Shown here piece after piece: positions 1-13,500 of a stretch of DNA of 64,000 bases. Source of the DNA: Flabesymbios commensalis. Taxonomy: Eukaryota > Annelida > Polychaeta > Terebellida > Flabelligeridae. The notes beneath the pieces are model-generated. The model was not told the DNA's origin, ran no database searches, and saw nothing but the letters and a program-made list of their open reading frames with translations. Made by a program: the position numbers and the translations under genes. The DNA lies in assembly GCA_964017125.1 (NCBI GenBank), contig OZ024907.1, positions 25,110,476 to 25,174,475 on the forward strand, in the 5' to 3' direction. Numbering within the stretch: the first letter of the stretch is position 1; each line of letters opens with the position of its first letter.

Positions 1-185
1 CTAATTTATTTGTGTAAATTATGTAACAACCTTTCAAGTATTTACATGCAATATTATGAAATTTTACCATTTCAGAAAAGAAAAAGAGTGTTTGTAACAT
101 GACATTCGTAACTCAATTTGAGTGGCCAATGTTTAATTTGAAATATTACGGATTTTATTTTATGTATATTGGGTGATCAAAAACA

Positions 186-586
<401 letters not shown>

Positions 587-599
587 CTGCTTGGTCAGG

Positions 600-2260
600 T
601 ATCATTTCAACACACATTTCAGGTAATTCAGGGCAGTGCTAATATCGAGAGGGGTAATACCCACCATGATTTCCCTTATTACACCCCTATCTCAAAGCTC
701 AAATGAACAAGCAAAATTACCATTATGCAGCAGCATGTAACATCAACTTGGGCTTTCATCACTGAAGATTGATACATAAATGAGTAAGAAGGTTGGCATG
801 GATTGGGGTTGTGCTTTGCTGCATGGATACCGCCCAAAAGAAACGTGACAGTTATATAAAGGTCATGAAAACAATGTCAAGTTTATCAGTTTATGGTTAT
901 GGGTGTACTAAATGCGTGATGAATAGGTGTGCAACTATATGTAATCATTCAGTATTACTGCCAAATCGGTAATCTAAGTGTTTATATAGCATTTTAAGCA
1001 TGATAATGATGCCAAAGGAAGATATGGTTTGTTTTATTGTATTCCTTGATAACAAAAATATATGGCTTGGTAAAAATTTCAATTATTGAGAAAGATATGC
1101 TAATTTTATTGATTTCATGGCGGACATTTAGAATTTTTTGATGCAAAAGGATTCTTTAAAGCTTTACATCAGCCCAGATATTATTATGAAGGTCTATCCA
1201 TTCACAAGTAAAAGAGAAACAAACTTGTATCACACAAAACAAGGTTACTCCTATGAATACCTGACCACATTGATTTTACATACATAATTTTTTTTAAAAA
1301 ATATGTGCTGCCCCCGAGATATATCGGGACCCGCGCTAAAAGGGTCAAATAGACCTATATTGTAATGAAAACTGTTTTTCCAGCTGACACAGGACGATGA
1401 CGACCCAGCACTGTCTCAGTGTTTAAACAGCGATTGGGATACAGGTCCAACATTAAATAAGGACTGATTCGGGTATTGTCCTAACAAATGGCTACAACAA
1501 TGGGCATAGATGCTGCATTTATGCAGGTTGAGAGCATATAGTTAGTAAGAAGTCTTTGCTAACTCTATGGTTGAGAGTATATATCAGACCCGCCTACATG
1601 AAGTTAGTAGTCCACATTGTGTCCATACACAGAACTTTGGCCAACCCAACAAAAATGATATGTTGATCTGATGTTGGGTTGATGCTGGACCAGCGCCAAA
1701 TAGGCCTACATGCAGTGGGTCTACGTCAAAGTAGGTTGGTCGTTGATATTTGATGAGTAAACATAATGGGCCCACCCGCATGCGCAGCATAGTAAACGTC
1801 AATACGAGTGGTGACTGCCAACGTAAATATTATGGTTTAGTTAAGCAAAACTACCCACCTGCTTTAAACCAACTTTGTCGGGTCTGTGTCCCTTGCAATG
1901 CCTATTCTGAATTGCAGTTTACAAAATGATATTGTAAGGCAATATTATGAGAAGGCCAACATAAAATACAGAAAATGTGGACGTATCTCAAAGGCTTAAT
2001 ATCATGTAGTGTATATACACAAAATTCCTCATGTCGGCGTAGATAAACGCAAAATCCACTGAAATTAATGAGGGATATGATAACCTTGATGAGATGGTGT
2101 TCTTTAGATGTTGTCATCCTCTACAGACAGTAGGCCTAAACTGTAGCACAAGAGGAATAGTAAAATTAGTGATTGCTGCGACGTCTTAATAATTTGTATT
2201 TATTGATTCTGCAACCTTTGAAGTAATGGTATTTTACATTTAAAGGTTGGTAAACGGAGA
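600..2260. other. No recognised gene
   Basis: AT-rich unique-looking sequence without a convincing exon, RNA gene or repeat boundary. Around 1640-1760 there are short inverted motifs (CCAACCCAAC / GTTGGGTTG and a GGACCAGCGCC core). They resemble eroded members of the CAGCAAACAC palindromic family seen at 10005 and 47326, but the ends are not recognisable. Confidence 0.5.
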
Positions 2261-2263
2261 AAT

Positions 2264-2417
2264 TCACACATCTTGTTCACATTACACACATCTTGTTCAC
2301 ATTACACACATCTTGTTCACATTACACACATCTTGTTCACATTACACACATCTTGTTCACATTTCACACATCTTGTTTACATTACACACATCTTGTTCAC
2401 ATCACACACATCTTGTT
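2264..2417. repeat. 20-bp minisatellite, about 7.5 copies
   Basis: Tandem copies of ACACATCTTGTTCACATTAC, with single-base variants in the later copies (TTTCAC, TTTAC, ATCAC). The 20-bp period, not a multiple of three, gives an open frame on the plus strand that is judged non-coding. Confidence 0.95.
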
Positions 2418-2749
2418 AAGTAGAAAGTCATTCAGAGAAACTTTCGCCGCAGTGATTGTGTATTGGATCCAGATCGTTATTCGGATCATCACCGAAATTC
2501 AAGTAAAAAATATTATGCTATTTGCGTATATATTACATCCCTTCCGCTGCATCACATGCCTCCGTCTAGAAGTATTTCGCCAATGTGGCACAAATTGTAC
2601 TTTTTTTGCATTTAAAACAATTGACTTTTTGAACTTCCATACTTTGTTTTCAGGTAATGGCTTAACTATCTTGCTCGATATTCAACATGATGTACAAGGT
2701 TCTAGATATCTTGCACGGTTTGTCACATATCAATTATAAATTATTATAT

Positions 2750-3645
2750 CAAACTAGAAAAAGTTGTTCGGAAACGAACACGAAAGTAGCCATCTGTTAT
2801 CGCCAGCCGGCCATTTTAAATTTGATAAAGATCAGCAAACTTTCTCAATGTTTATTTCATATTACCGCTTTAGCTATTATGCTCAATTTCTGAGAAAAAG
2901 AGAAAAAAAAACAATTAAAAAAGACCGACAGTCGGCCATTTTGAATTTCATTTCTGCGAAATTTTTCATGGTGGTCTTGTGTGAGTCCTTACATTTTGTT
3001 TTATATGCATGGTAAAGCTATTTTGCTTTGTTTTTGAGTTACTAAAATATCACAAATTTAAGATCTGCTGGAAACTTTTTCCTAACGTTTATTCTGTTGT
3101 CAGTGGCCCTAGTAATCAAAGGGTTGATTATATGGGAATCAAAATGTCCCCAAAAATTCGCCGATGATATGTGATGCCTATATATGTGAAGTATGAGAAA
3201 GCAGTAGTTGATAGATCAGCTATCATGCAAGATTTCCGAGATAATGTGAAAAAAAAGTAAAAATGGCCAACTGGCGGACATTTGGGATTTTATTAGCGGG
3301 AAAATTTTCATGGGTTATCCTTGTGTGAGACCTTACATTTTGTTTTATATTCATGGTTCGGCTATTTTAAATTTTTTTTGATTTACGAAAATACTCCAAA
3401 ATTACTCAAATTCAAAATGTAGCTAAACGGACATTTTTAAATTGTTTGCTCCCGAAAGTTAATCAAGTTATGGCTGAGCTTATTTGTCAAATTCATACTA
3501 AGAAGATCTGATCTGAAACGCACTAACGAGCATTTCATAGTTAGTGGCCGTAGTAATCAAAGGGTTGATGATATGGAGATCAAAATGTCACCAGATCAAA
3601 ATGTCATACAGTAAGCAGTCCGCCTCCGCGAGGGCTGCTTAAAAA
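2750..3645. repeat. Degenerate tandem array with GGCCATTTT module
   Basis: Imperfect units carry versions of CGGCCATTTTGAATTTCAT at about 2808, 2934 and 3272. A second shared block (AGTGGCC.TAGTAATCAAAGGGTTGAT) occurs at about 3103 and 3543. The stretch ends near 3615-3642 in a GC-rich hairpin (AGCAGTCC...GGGCTGCT). It looks like an old repetitive element of internally repeated type, similar in wording to the array at 59781-60431. No protein coding is apparent. Boundaries are approximate. Confidence 0.6.
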
Positions 3646-4458
3646 TATCTACAGATATTTAAAACCACATACAATTTGCGATATAGCTGTAGTTCACAAC
3701 AAACTCCATGTTAAAATGTCTAAATAAAATGATATTAATTTAACTGTACTAAAAGTTATCCCGAAAGCACACCAAACGTGTCTGAGAAAATCGGCCAATT
3801 AGTTCAAGAGATATGGAGCGAAAACAAAAGTGGACAGACGGTCATCAACAATTGCTTGTGTGACCTTGTTAACTAAATCAAGGTCAATCATATTTGTCCA
3901 ACATTTTCCTAGAATGAATGAATGAATAAATGAACGGATGAATGAATGCATGATTTATTTTTAAACAACTAGTCAGAGATTCGATTTATCATCGGCTTTT
4001 CTGTTAATCGGTCTATACATATATAGGCCATTAAAATTATATAGGCCTATATATATAAATATAATTATTAAATTGATTAATTAAAAAAATAAAAGGCAGT
4101 AGTCTATTCCCTTATGTTTAAACCTCTAGGCCAAATACATTATCACTTGATAATCAGCTCATCCACCACAGAAGATATATACATGTATATATGATCAGTT
4201 TTGAGGATCAGAAAATTATCTTCAAGGGAAGCAATCCGTTGGGATTGATGTGGACATTCCACCCACGTAATCATCAACGAGACCCTCTTAACGTTGTCTG
4301 TGTGTCAACTAAGATGACGTCAAGTGTTGAAGTAAGCTGTTTGATCGCTTGTTCTTAGATAAGAGCTCATATACTTCAGCGTCTCCATCGTCTCTTTAAA
4401 GTGAAACTGAATACACGTAGAAGTAGCACACTAATTATATAATTCATATTGGTAGGCT
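3646..4458. other. No recognised gene
   Basis: AT-rich sequence with a short GAATGAATGAATAAATGAA tetranucleotide patch at about 3913-3950 and TATA-rich low complexity at 4010-4090. No exon or RNA gene is supported. Confidence 0.5.
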
Positions 4459-4687
4459 TAGGGGGCCACCATTCAATTTCCAGGGGGGGGGGGGGCTAGA
4501 GTTTTTTATTATTAATAATTTCGGGCGGAATCTGCGTGAAATAATTAGGTTACTTCAAGAACTGCTCCATATAAACATGTAATAAAATGTGAAATTTTCA
4601 GGGCGCCGCCGAGCCCGGTTGAAATAAATAATTTGCTCGCGACAAAAACTCCAGCCCCCCCCCTGGATATTGAATGGTGGCCCCCTT
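4459..4687. mobile_element. Palindromic MITE, (T)TAGGGGGCCACCATTCAAT ends
   Basis: Inverted ends: GGGGGCCACCATTCAAT at 4461 and its reverse complement at 4668-4685. They are followed inward by a G run of about 13 and a C run of about 9, and by matching GAGTTTTT / AAAAACTC blocks. No coding capacity, so a non-autonomous DNA element is the natural reading. A diverged relative of one end lies at 23763. Confidence 0.8.
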
Positions 4688-6480
4688 ACTTCTTAAATGA
4701 CAAGAACATATTTTTACGATACGTTTGAAAAATACTACTATTGTGTTACGTATATAATAATGTAGTATATTTGACTAATCTACATAGTATACTATATATA
4801 TATATTGTCATTTAGAATGTTGTAATCTTTGAAATCACTTTCTGATACATTGATAAAATCTGCGCATTTTAAAGTCTCGCATCGCCTTGTCAAAGCAGGC
4901 CTATTATTGACTTAATCTAATGACATAAAATAGTCTGCAATGGGCTCATGTGTCGAAATCTATCTGTAACCAATCAAGTATGGAATCAGTCGACCACGTG
5001 GCAAAGTAATCCCTATCCGTCATTTAATTACTATGGTATAACAGATAAACTTTGACACGTAGGTCGTTATAATTCCCAATACCATACTCAAAATGAGCAA
5101 AAGGTAATAGAGAAATTTCGCTTAATTCGTGAAGGCAAAACAATTTCCCTTAAAAAGCCTACAATAGCACAATGTTGTAGGCCAAGTTATATCGATATTT
5201 TGGAATTTCAAGTAAAAAATACACCCCTTGATCTGTTTCCATACAAGTGATCAATAATAGGCTAAAATATTTTGATTGCTAATTATTTCACACAATTTAA
5301 CTGAAATGGACGATAAAGCTCAGAAAAATAAAAAATAAATGAACCAGAAAAATGTTTTTGCATTGAAAGAGTTTGATGATAAATATTAAAATCATTAACA
5401 ATGCATATATATATATATGCAACACGATTGTATTCTCGTTAGAAATGTAGGCTTATACATAATATTATATATTCTGCTTTATAATTTTAGGCTTATCTAG
5501 GCATGCACACATACTGGGAACGGTAGTCACAGAACAAATCTCATACGGGCAAAACATACATGATAATTATATCAGATTAACTGTTAGCTCGTGCCTGAGT
5601 AGGGCGGATCCAGTGTCTGAATAAATTAGCGCATTGGTGCTCTGGCTAAATGCTGTCATTGAAATGTTGTGAATATTTGGTTGCGTGTGATCCAGAACGC
5701 CATCCTGGGACAGCCCTTGACACACAAAGTCAGCCCTAGAAATTCATTCATTTACCAGGACCTTGGTCGCAAAGGGTTGATACACCAAACACCGCCCAGG
5801 AGGCACAAGTGCAAAATACTTTGATCCTTTGACAGATGTAGCCTACTCGTCAAATGTATACACGACTAAAAAGCAGATTATCAGATTAAGTGACGTCAAC
5901 ACAACCGAAGGACACGAGATCAAAGTAAAACTAGGCTACTTGATGAACAGAACGTGCTTAGAGGGAAGAGTCAACAATCATCACTAATCTTAACATATAA
6001 AACCAGTCAATACCCATTATTAATTTATCATAATTGAAAAAGGTAATCAAAAGAATGTTGAAAATTTTAAATATGTATTTTTATAATAAAAATAATGTTG
6101 TGTTGCAGAGATAGGACTAATCGGGTATAACATGGATCAAGGTATGATAGGCATTAATATTTCGCAGCTGAGTTGACCTACTCAGACATAACAGCGCTAT
6201 AAATGTTTGTTTGCTATATGGGCGACACACATATCAGCTACCTCTATACTAGTGGCTTGTAGCATAGATTAACCACATATGGTTAATCTATGCTTGTAGT
6301 CAACACCGTGATCGAGTTGTCCAGAAATAATTCGACTTTGGATTCGATCATGTATTTTATTATGATTTAAAGATCTAAAACAGACATCCACGAGTAAAAA
6401 TAAAAACGTCAATTTAGGGTCACGTCACGTCAAGTGATACAATGGAACAAGCAGTAGCATTCGGCTAGCCTCTGCCAACA
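4688..6480. other. No recognised gene
   Basis: AT-rich, with (TA)n patches at 4793-4805 and 5406-5420. No splice-flanked exon was found. The only structured piece is the hairpin at 6261-6294, listed separately. Confidence 0.5.
6261..6294. repeat. Perfect 15-bp-arm hairpin
   Basis: AGCATAGATTAACCA and its exact reverse complement are separated by CATA. The sequence CTTGTAG stands on both sides (6256-6262 and 6293-6299), overlapping the arm ends, as if a short palindrome had been inserted with a target duplication. Confidence 0.85.
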
Positions 6481-6489
6481 TGAAGGGCG

Positions 6490-6560
6490 GGGGCCTAGGG
6501 TAGTGGTTAGCACCGCTGCCTTTCACGCTAGAGTCCGGGGTTCGTTTCCCCGTCTCGACG
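6490..6560 (+). mobile_element. tRNA-Glu-like SINE head
   Basis: Contains an A-box-like TAGTGGTTAGC, an anticodon-loop-like CTTTCAC (anticodon TTC, Glu) and a T-arm/B-box-like CCGGGGTTCGTTTCCCCG. The acceptor stem does not pair well, so this is more likely the head of a tRNA-derived SINE than a functional tRNA gene. A second, different tRNA-like head follows 50 bp downstream. Confidence 0.6.
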
Positions 6561-6611
6561 GTTTGAAAGAAACGGAAATGTTTCTTCTCCATCCACTCGC
6601 AAAAATCAGTA

Positions 6612-6787
6612 TTGTGGGAGCCTCCGTGACCGAGAGGTAGAGTGCTCGGCCTCAGACTGCCAGGGTTTGAATTTCGAATCCTGTGTCTGGAGAGCAGTGT
6701 CATGTCACTCATCTCACCATCCTCAGGAGGTTCTCCTGGCCCAATTTAGCCTCTAAATGGCCTAGTGCCCGATTCATTTCATTTTTC
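6612..6787 (+). mobile_element. tRNA-derived SINE, full-looking copy
   Basis: The tRNA-like head has box A-like GTGACCGAGAGGTAGAGTG and T-arm-like CAGGG...TTTCGAATCCTG. It is followed by a body with CTCACCATCCTCAGGAGG and a tail CCCGATTCATTTCATT. A second copy of the same body and tail lies inverted at 41396-41560, which establishes a dispersed family. The distal T-rich end is at about 6780. Pol III transcription would run on the plus strand. Confidence 0.8.
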
Positions 6788-9701
6788 TGCCACCATGAAA
6801 ATAGGAAGCCCTGGACACTCTTTGGTGGAATATCTTGATTGTTTGTCAGTCGAATTTCGTGAATATAAAAATGTGGAATGAGTTAGACTTGGAAATCATT
6901 TGAAATATATGTCAAATGGACGAGTGCGACTGTACAAGTCACTTGTATGTTGGCGACGAGGCTTAAAATGTTTACATCAGGCTTTTTAGAAAGTTTTTTT
7001 TAGAAAATAGCTTAGTGTTTGATCAATGAGCCGATATATATTATTTCCAATATAAAAATGTTGCAAAATCATTCATTAGCATGCACGCAAACATGCATTC
7101 CTGAATATGACGCCGATTTTGGCTCAAGACAACTGAAACAATAGCAGTGCAATGCAGTTTCAAATAACATTACATGCAAAATGTACAGAAGTAATGCATC
7201 AAACTGTTATCATCTAAAATAAAGATGACATGGATCCTAGTATAAAACATACATACTCAATACCAGGCTATAAAATGCCCATTTGGCAGTATATGACATT
7301 ATCATATCATTCACCTTTGTCAACATATTAATTTTTTGTTCACAGAAAAAATTATCGCAGTGCGGAAATATAAGCAAAGCCATACTATTTATATTTTGCT
7401 AAGATTTCACTTTAATTTTTTTTCAATTTCAGGGGGGGGGGGGGGTATACCCTACGCAAAAAATACGGCTGCATTAACCCATCACCTGTACTCGCCATCA
7501 GACAAGTTATCCCCAACTTTATATGAATATTTATATTACGTGAACTTTTCCCTAACGTTTAATAGACATACATCAAGCAAAGAGAACAAAGGATATGTCT
7601 ACAAGAAAGACCACATGCAGCTGGCCTGATGCGTACAAAATGATAACCCTATGGCATCGGCAGGTACAGTATCCTGTGAAATCAAACAAACTTTTCAAGT
7701 GTGTGGATGCATGTACTAATTTGTTTCGATTTCTAAACACGTCGCCTCATGATCGAAACAACATTGGACGAACATAGCTTAATTATGATGTTTGCTCAGA
7801 TATATACATTTTGATTATAGTGTATCATCATTGTCTGTATACCGTACTGTTTATTATCAGGAAAACACTGGAGGTCCAATTCTGTCGCTCAAATATTTAC
7901 TTAGGTCCTGACAGTAGGTCCTGCGTATTATGTAGTAATTTCTGCCTGGAATGTTGAAAAAAAGGTTGAGCCACTCTCAGAAACAATCACAAAATTATTT
8001 AAATAACTCCTTTTTTTCAAGTTGGCTTGGAAATTTAGAGGCGATATAACAGTGTGACTGTAGTGTGGAAAAAAATCCTGCTGTTATACAAATTGACTGT
8101 GTTTTCAAGTGATCATGACAAGAAACTTTTGAGAATAAAGAAGCAAAATATTTCACAATAAAGGTTTCATTTTTTATTCCAAAAATACATTCTAGCGATA
8201 TTTCATGTACTGGAGGCGCTTCTTTTCATATTATTTTAGAACACAGCCACTGGGATAAATTACAAAAAATTTAAAGGCCAAACATTTCAATACTACATGT
8301 AATTGCTTTACAATTTATTAATTTGGTGCAAAGCATATTAAGATTGGAAAACATTAAATATAGGAACAATACAATACCTTGGAAAATGAGGGGATTAAAA
8401 TGGAGAAAAATGAGCACAATATAAGAAATGATAACTACAAGAACTTATAGATGCAGACATTTGATTTCAAAATTTGTGAACATTATTATCTCTAGCCATT
8501 CTTGTTAGGAATAAATGTATGGCACTCTTAGTTATCAAGAAAATAACTCTTTTGTTGTGTTTAGCAAATGATATTGCAATTTGAAACAAAAAAGTTTATC
8601 TCATACTAGCTTATTAAAGTAGTTTTCTGTCATAAGGGTATATACAGAAAGGCTTTAAAGGTCCAACCAGTCAGAAGCCTACAATTTATCTTAGAGGTTT
8701 TGTCAAGTAAGAAAAAAAAATCAGAGAAAAACTCAGAAGTGGCTGGTTGGTTCGCGCCCCAACTCAGATTATTATTTTTTTGTGAAATTTTGTGTTTTTT
8801 GTGTGGTGTTTTTTTGTTGAACATGTTTTAAAAAAAAAAAAAATTGGATAGGGGAGTGGGTGGGTGGAGTCTGGACACTCCGAGTTTTTCTCGGATTTTT
8901 AAAATTTTTTTAACTTGACAAAACCCCTTAACTTGTACGAGAATAGAAGCCCAGGTCACAGAGAATGTTAGGGTAAGCACTTGGTGAAAAAGTAGAAAAA
9001 TAAATAGACATGAGAGTGGAAAATGAGGTAATATTTAGATATAAAAACTAAAAATAAAACATTAATGGACAAGGCTTTCAGGAAGTCTGGTAATTTGAAA
9101 GTTTTACTATTATATGTAAAAATTTCATTTTGACACATGTTTGAATTATGCATAGCATACACAGGTGCTTATATTCACATACCTAATTCATATACCAATT
9201 TGCGATAAATCAATTAACAGTTACTGTAACTTACATTGCAAAATCTCTCAAATTCAACTATGACTACATACACATATTCACACATTAAATAAACTAATAA
9301 ATTATTATATTACAAATTCTTGAATAAATACTCGCATATAGAAAACTATACATTTGGCAGGATTAACTTAATTTATTAATTATATATCATATGGTATGTA
9401 AAACACTCAAGAATAATTAAGTATATCTACAATTAAGAGAAAAATAAATAATGCATATAACTACATTGGCACGAATAACAAAATGTAGATGTTGACAAAT
9501 AAACAGATAGCTGAATACTGTGTGATTAAAGCATCGTCATCAAAAACTAAATTACGCTGAAGTAGGGTGATATTCCACCAACGTGATGAACACAACTATG
9601 GAAATGATTTCTGAGGCCACAACAAGCACAGACACAAAGGCTGATCTAATAGAATTACAAAGTGGCACTCACGTCCATATAACCATAAGGTGACAATAAA
9701 G
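6788..9701. other. No recognised gene
   Basis: AT-rich. It includes a GGGGGGGGGGGGG run at 7433-7445 inside TTTCAATTTCAGGGGG, a wording close to the G-run end of the MITE at 4459, and T- and A-runs near 8780-8840 and 8890-8920. The small open frames lack splice signals and family resemblance. The last 600 bases could include 3' flank of the ankyrin gene. Confidence 0.45.
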
Positions 9702-9952
9702 TTAACCCTTTCAAGCCTGAATTTACCATGGCCATCTTCATTCACTACAAGCCGCGACTTGCTGTCGCAATTCTCGACTTGTATTGAATGAAGATGACTT
9801 ACAATGGGTGACAAATGAAAAAAAGATAGTGTTTTTTTTAAGACAGTTTCACAAAAATTGTCACCCTAAAACCACTAGTTGTAGGAAATTAAGTATTTTT
9901 TCAGAGATGCAAGATGATGCTTTGAGGCATCGTCAGGGCTTAAAGGGTTAAT
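9702..9952. mobile_element. TTAACCCTTT palindromic MITE
   Basis: The ends TTAACCCTTTCAAGCCTGA and (reverse strand) TTAACCCTTTAAGCCCTGA are inverted repeats. An inner stem pairs CATCTTCATTCACTACAAG with CTTGTATTGAATGAAGATG. No open frame of note. Same end motif as the elements at 13150, 13770 and 63517. Confidence 0.85.
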
Positions 9953-10004
9953 GGAAGGTTTGACAGGGTTACTAAATATAGTATTCATGTAACTTGAACA
10001 CATT

Positions 10005-10100
10005 ATCCCAGCAAACACAAGAATTTGACTCAACATGGGTTCAATGCTGGAATGACATCACAGAGTCAGACGGAGGGCCATGTCTTGTGTTAGCTGAGAT
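10005..10100. mobile_element. CAGCAAACAC short MITE
   Basis: ATCCCAGCAAACACAAGA at the left and TCTTGTGTTAGCTGAGAT at the right form imperfect inverted ends around a ~60-bp core. Copies of the same family occur at 47326, around 48121-48218 and at 48335. Confidence 0.75.
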
Positions 10101-10309
10101 ACTAATGCTCATTTCTGTTCAGGGAAACCTATTTGTCTCTTAGATACGAGTTGGTCTCATCATCGTCACACTGTTTCATGACATATTTTGCTATCATTTA
10201 TGCCTCAGTCACATGAATGAACACAGATATGGAAACAAACTATTTGGTTGGCCAGACTACACAGCATCTTATCACAGTAGAAAAATAAATCTACTAAGTC
10301 CAACATATA

Positions 10310-10525
10310 TCAATTGTTCCAAATCTGTAAAGACCTCCTGTCATTATTGTCACCGAGTTCTGGTTCTTCAGGCATAGCGGCAAGAACATCACCAGTGACA
10401 GCAGCAGCTTCCATACTGGCATCTCGATGTACCGGCATCTGAGAGCGCATGGCGTAGGCAGATCCTGGTCTTGAAAAATGAGCGTAACTATCCTTGCCTG
10501 GACCTTGGAAATCATTATAATTTAC
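10310..10525 (-). CDS. Ankyrin gene exon 6 (stop codon)
   Basis: Acceptor TTTCTTGTTCATAG, then 71 codons and a TGA. Encodes VNYNDFQGPGKDSYAHFSRP, a Met/Arg/Ser stretch, an Ala-rich helix (SMEAAAVTGDVLAAMPEEPE) and a DRRSLQIWNN terminus. Composition is coding-like, unlike the AT-rich flanks. No poly(A) signal could be fixed downstream. Confidence 0.85.
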   Translation of the reverse strand, partial: VNYNDFQGPGKDSYAHFSRPGSAYAMRSQMPVHRDASMEAAAVTGDVLAAMPEEPELGDNNDRRSLQIWNN

Positions 10526-13500
10526 CTATGAACAAGAAACAAACGTAATAAGCAAACAAACTCGTTACTAGTAAGGTCATCCAACATATTTGGAATAGAT
10601 CAATTCAATATAAAATGTTATTATCCCTTCAAATGAGGCTGATTAGATATTCAAATTGATATATTTAATACACTTGGGTATTTAAAAACTTGGTTAATTT
10701 ACATTCATTGTGAGATAGGAATTGCAGTAGTAATTCACAGCGAACATGGTGAATATAAATATGGTGAAATCACTGGGTTGTCAAGCAAATGCACTTTCTT
10801 CTTCAGCTTCACACCAGGAAACATAGAATATTGTTTTTTTCTGGTTTGGATAGCTTGACCTGGAAGTGGGCTGCCTCTACCAATTACATTATTAGGCGTA
10901 ACTCGAATACACGCATGAGACCACATGTATTTGCTAGGGCCGGCCGGGTTAAGATTGCAAACCAATTGTACATATGTGCATCAAAGTAGTAGATACCTTA
11001 ATTAGGAATTTGATGATTTAACAGTATTTGTTCTCTGTCATACTCACCTTTTGTACTATATCCATCTTAATTAAATCAGATTTACTTGTTCTTCTGCAGC
11101 CTGCAGCTAAAAAAATAAGAAAAGGTGAACATTTTTTTAATTCTGTGGTCCAAATATCATTAGTAATCAAAAGCTATTTCTACATCGATCTGTACATAGA
11201 TTTGATTTGTCATAAATCGAACAATTTAAATTATCTTTGGGAAATTGACAATGGTGATGCCTCATGGCCGTACTCAAACAATATGTTTAGAATTTATATT
11301 TGTATTAACTTCAGCAAATAAAAGTTCCCGATGAATTACACATGTATAAGAAACCGGGATACAGAATTATGAGTGTCTTTCATACATAGTTGCATCTGGT
11401 TGGCTGCAGATCTTCACAAATGTCCAGGGCATCAGCTGATCAGGCAATATTATTTTAACCCTTTGTGATAAGGTTCAAGATGCTTATTACAGAAAACAAC
11501 AAAAAAACAACTTTGGCTTGATGTTGAAAGAGTACATGCTTGAACCGCGTAACACTACAAGTGTGGTATCAAAAGGCAGCATACTGAGCAAGGTTTTTGG
11601 GGAAGATGATGAATGCTTTATGACCTGACAATTGTGAGGGACATGGTGCAATAGAGCATTGCATTGCGCTTTGCTAAAGCTACTGCCTGTAATCCTTGAT
11701 GTGCTTCACTGAGGTGTAAATGAATACCCAGTACAGTAGACATGGTAATACATACATTGTATATGTATGATAAAATCACTGGTACTGCAACAGTTGCAGA
11801 GTTTGTATGCTCCTTGGAAAGTTAAAATTGCAAATAAATGAACAGGCCCCATGAACAGTGAGAAAAGTGGGCTGAATGGTCTTCGGACGCAGACTGTAAG
11901 GGACTGAGTGTCCAGCATTACATGTATTGTATATATCAATTTACTAGAAGGCAGCCGTATGTCTCACAGAGCAGTGACACAAAAGATATACAGTACTATG
12001 GGGCCTTCATTCAGGGGTTCACAATATACCTACTTACGCTATTACTTATACCAGCGACAATTTGCAAATCCAAAATAATCAAAACATTAATGTAATTACA
12101 CATATTGATAAGCCATTAAATAGATATGTTATTCTCAGAAAACAAACAGGACATGAAATGTAATGTAAAATACATCACAATACATCGGTCAATTACCACT
12201 AGTATTTGAGTAGAATAGATGGGATGTTCTATCAAAATTCATGGAGATTAATACATACAATTTAGCAATCCGGAAGCAGACAGGCTATTAAACTTCCCAC
12301 TGTCGCATAACATTTGGAGCATATAATAATAAATAGACAGAGTAGAACATGTCACCTTGAAAAAATGGCCAAATGGTGTCCAAAGCAGAAGCAAAATCTG
12401 AAGCTGTCCTGAAAATATACAAATGTTATATAAATTGCTTGGAGCGATATTGTGTTGTTTTGTGTAAAAGCCATACAGTGTATTACATCAGAAAGATAGC
12501 ACAGATATTTCTGAATATTAAAGGATAGAAAATCACATTTGCTTGATGCTGTACATGTATATAATGTAGGTCTCAATTTTGTGATATTAAGAGATTACAA
12601 TTTTATTGAAATGGAATGCCTTGAGGTTCAGAAAAGTATATACCGGCATGTATTTCTATGTCAAATCTTCTGTCAAATATTGGAAATTACATGTATGTGT
12701 AGCGCTAATCATACTGATCAGACTTACATGCAAGTGAGTGATACATTTTATACAGTGCAACCTGTACACACCAGACCCTGAACAAACTGGAATCCTGTCT
12801 ATACCATAAGGCCACTATTTTTATTTTCTCTGTTTTAGATCAGAAGAAATCCAAAATATAATGACGGAGGGCGGAAAAAAACATTTAAGAAAAAAAAACA
12901 TTGAACCTATTTTTGGAAAAGTTAATGAGGGCAACAGAATAAAAAAACATTGGACAAATTTCTAGAAAAGTTAATGAGTAAAAAAAACCTAGCTGGAAAA
13001 ATGTTTTTTATCCACTGAAATAAACTGTTTTTATTTTGGTAATGTGCTGCCTAAATCTAATGTGCGCGCTCATCTAAAACAGAGAAAAAAAACCATAGTG
13101 GCCTAATGATTATTTGGTCCCGAAATAATAACACACAAAACAATAATTATTAACCCTTTCCAAGCCGGAACCTATTCACTCTGAAAACCAGACTCATTAT
13201 TTTCACCAAATGGATCAATTGTATTGTATGTCACCTGTCCAAACCGGAATTGAAATTATTTTTATTAGAGAAATTAAAAAAAAAATCCCTTGTGGTGTAC
13301 ATTAGGGTTAAACCGAGGGGGACAAGGTGATGTAACATCATGCTTGTCATGCAGTTGCTAAAGGTGTGAAGTGTTGTTAACACCTTTTTGACCTTTAAAG
13401 AAATGTCAACACCTTTACTTTGAGATTTGTAAGCTATTTTAACAACATGATGGATTAATAAAATAATTGGTCAATAGAATCTTTTGACATGACTAACTTA

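Noticed and set aside
6490-6560. Functional tRNA-Glu gene
   Set aside because: The A and B boxes are visible, but the acceptor stem does not pair and a SINE follows immediately.
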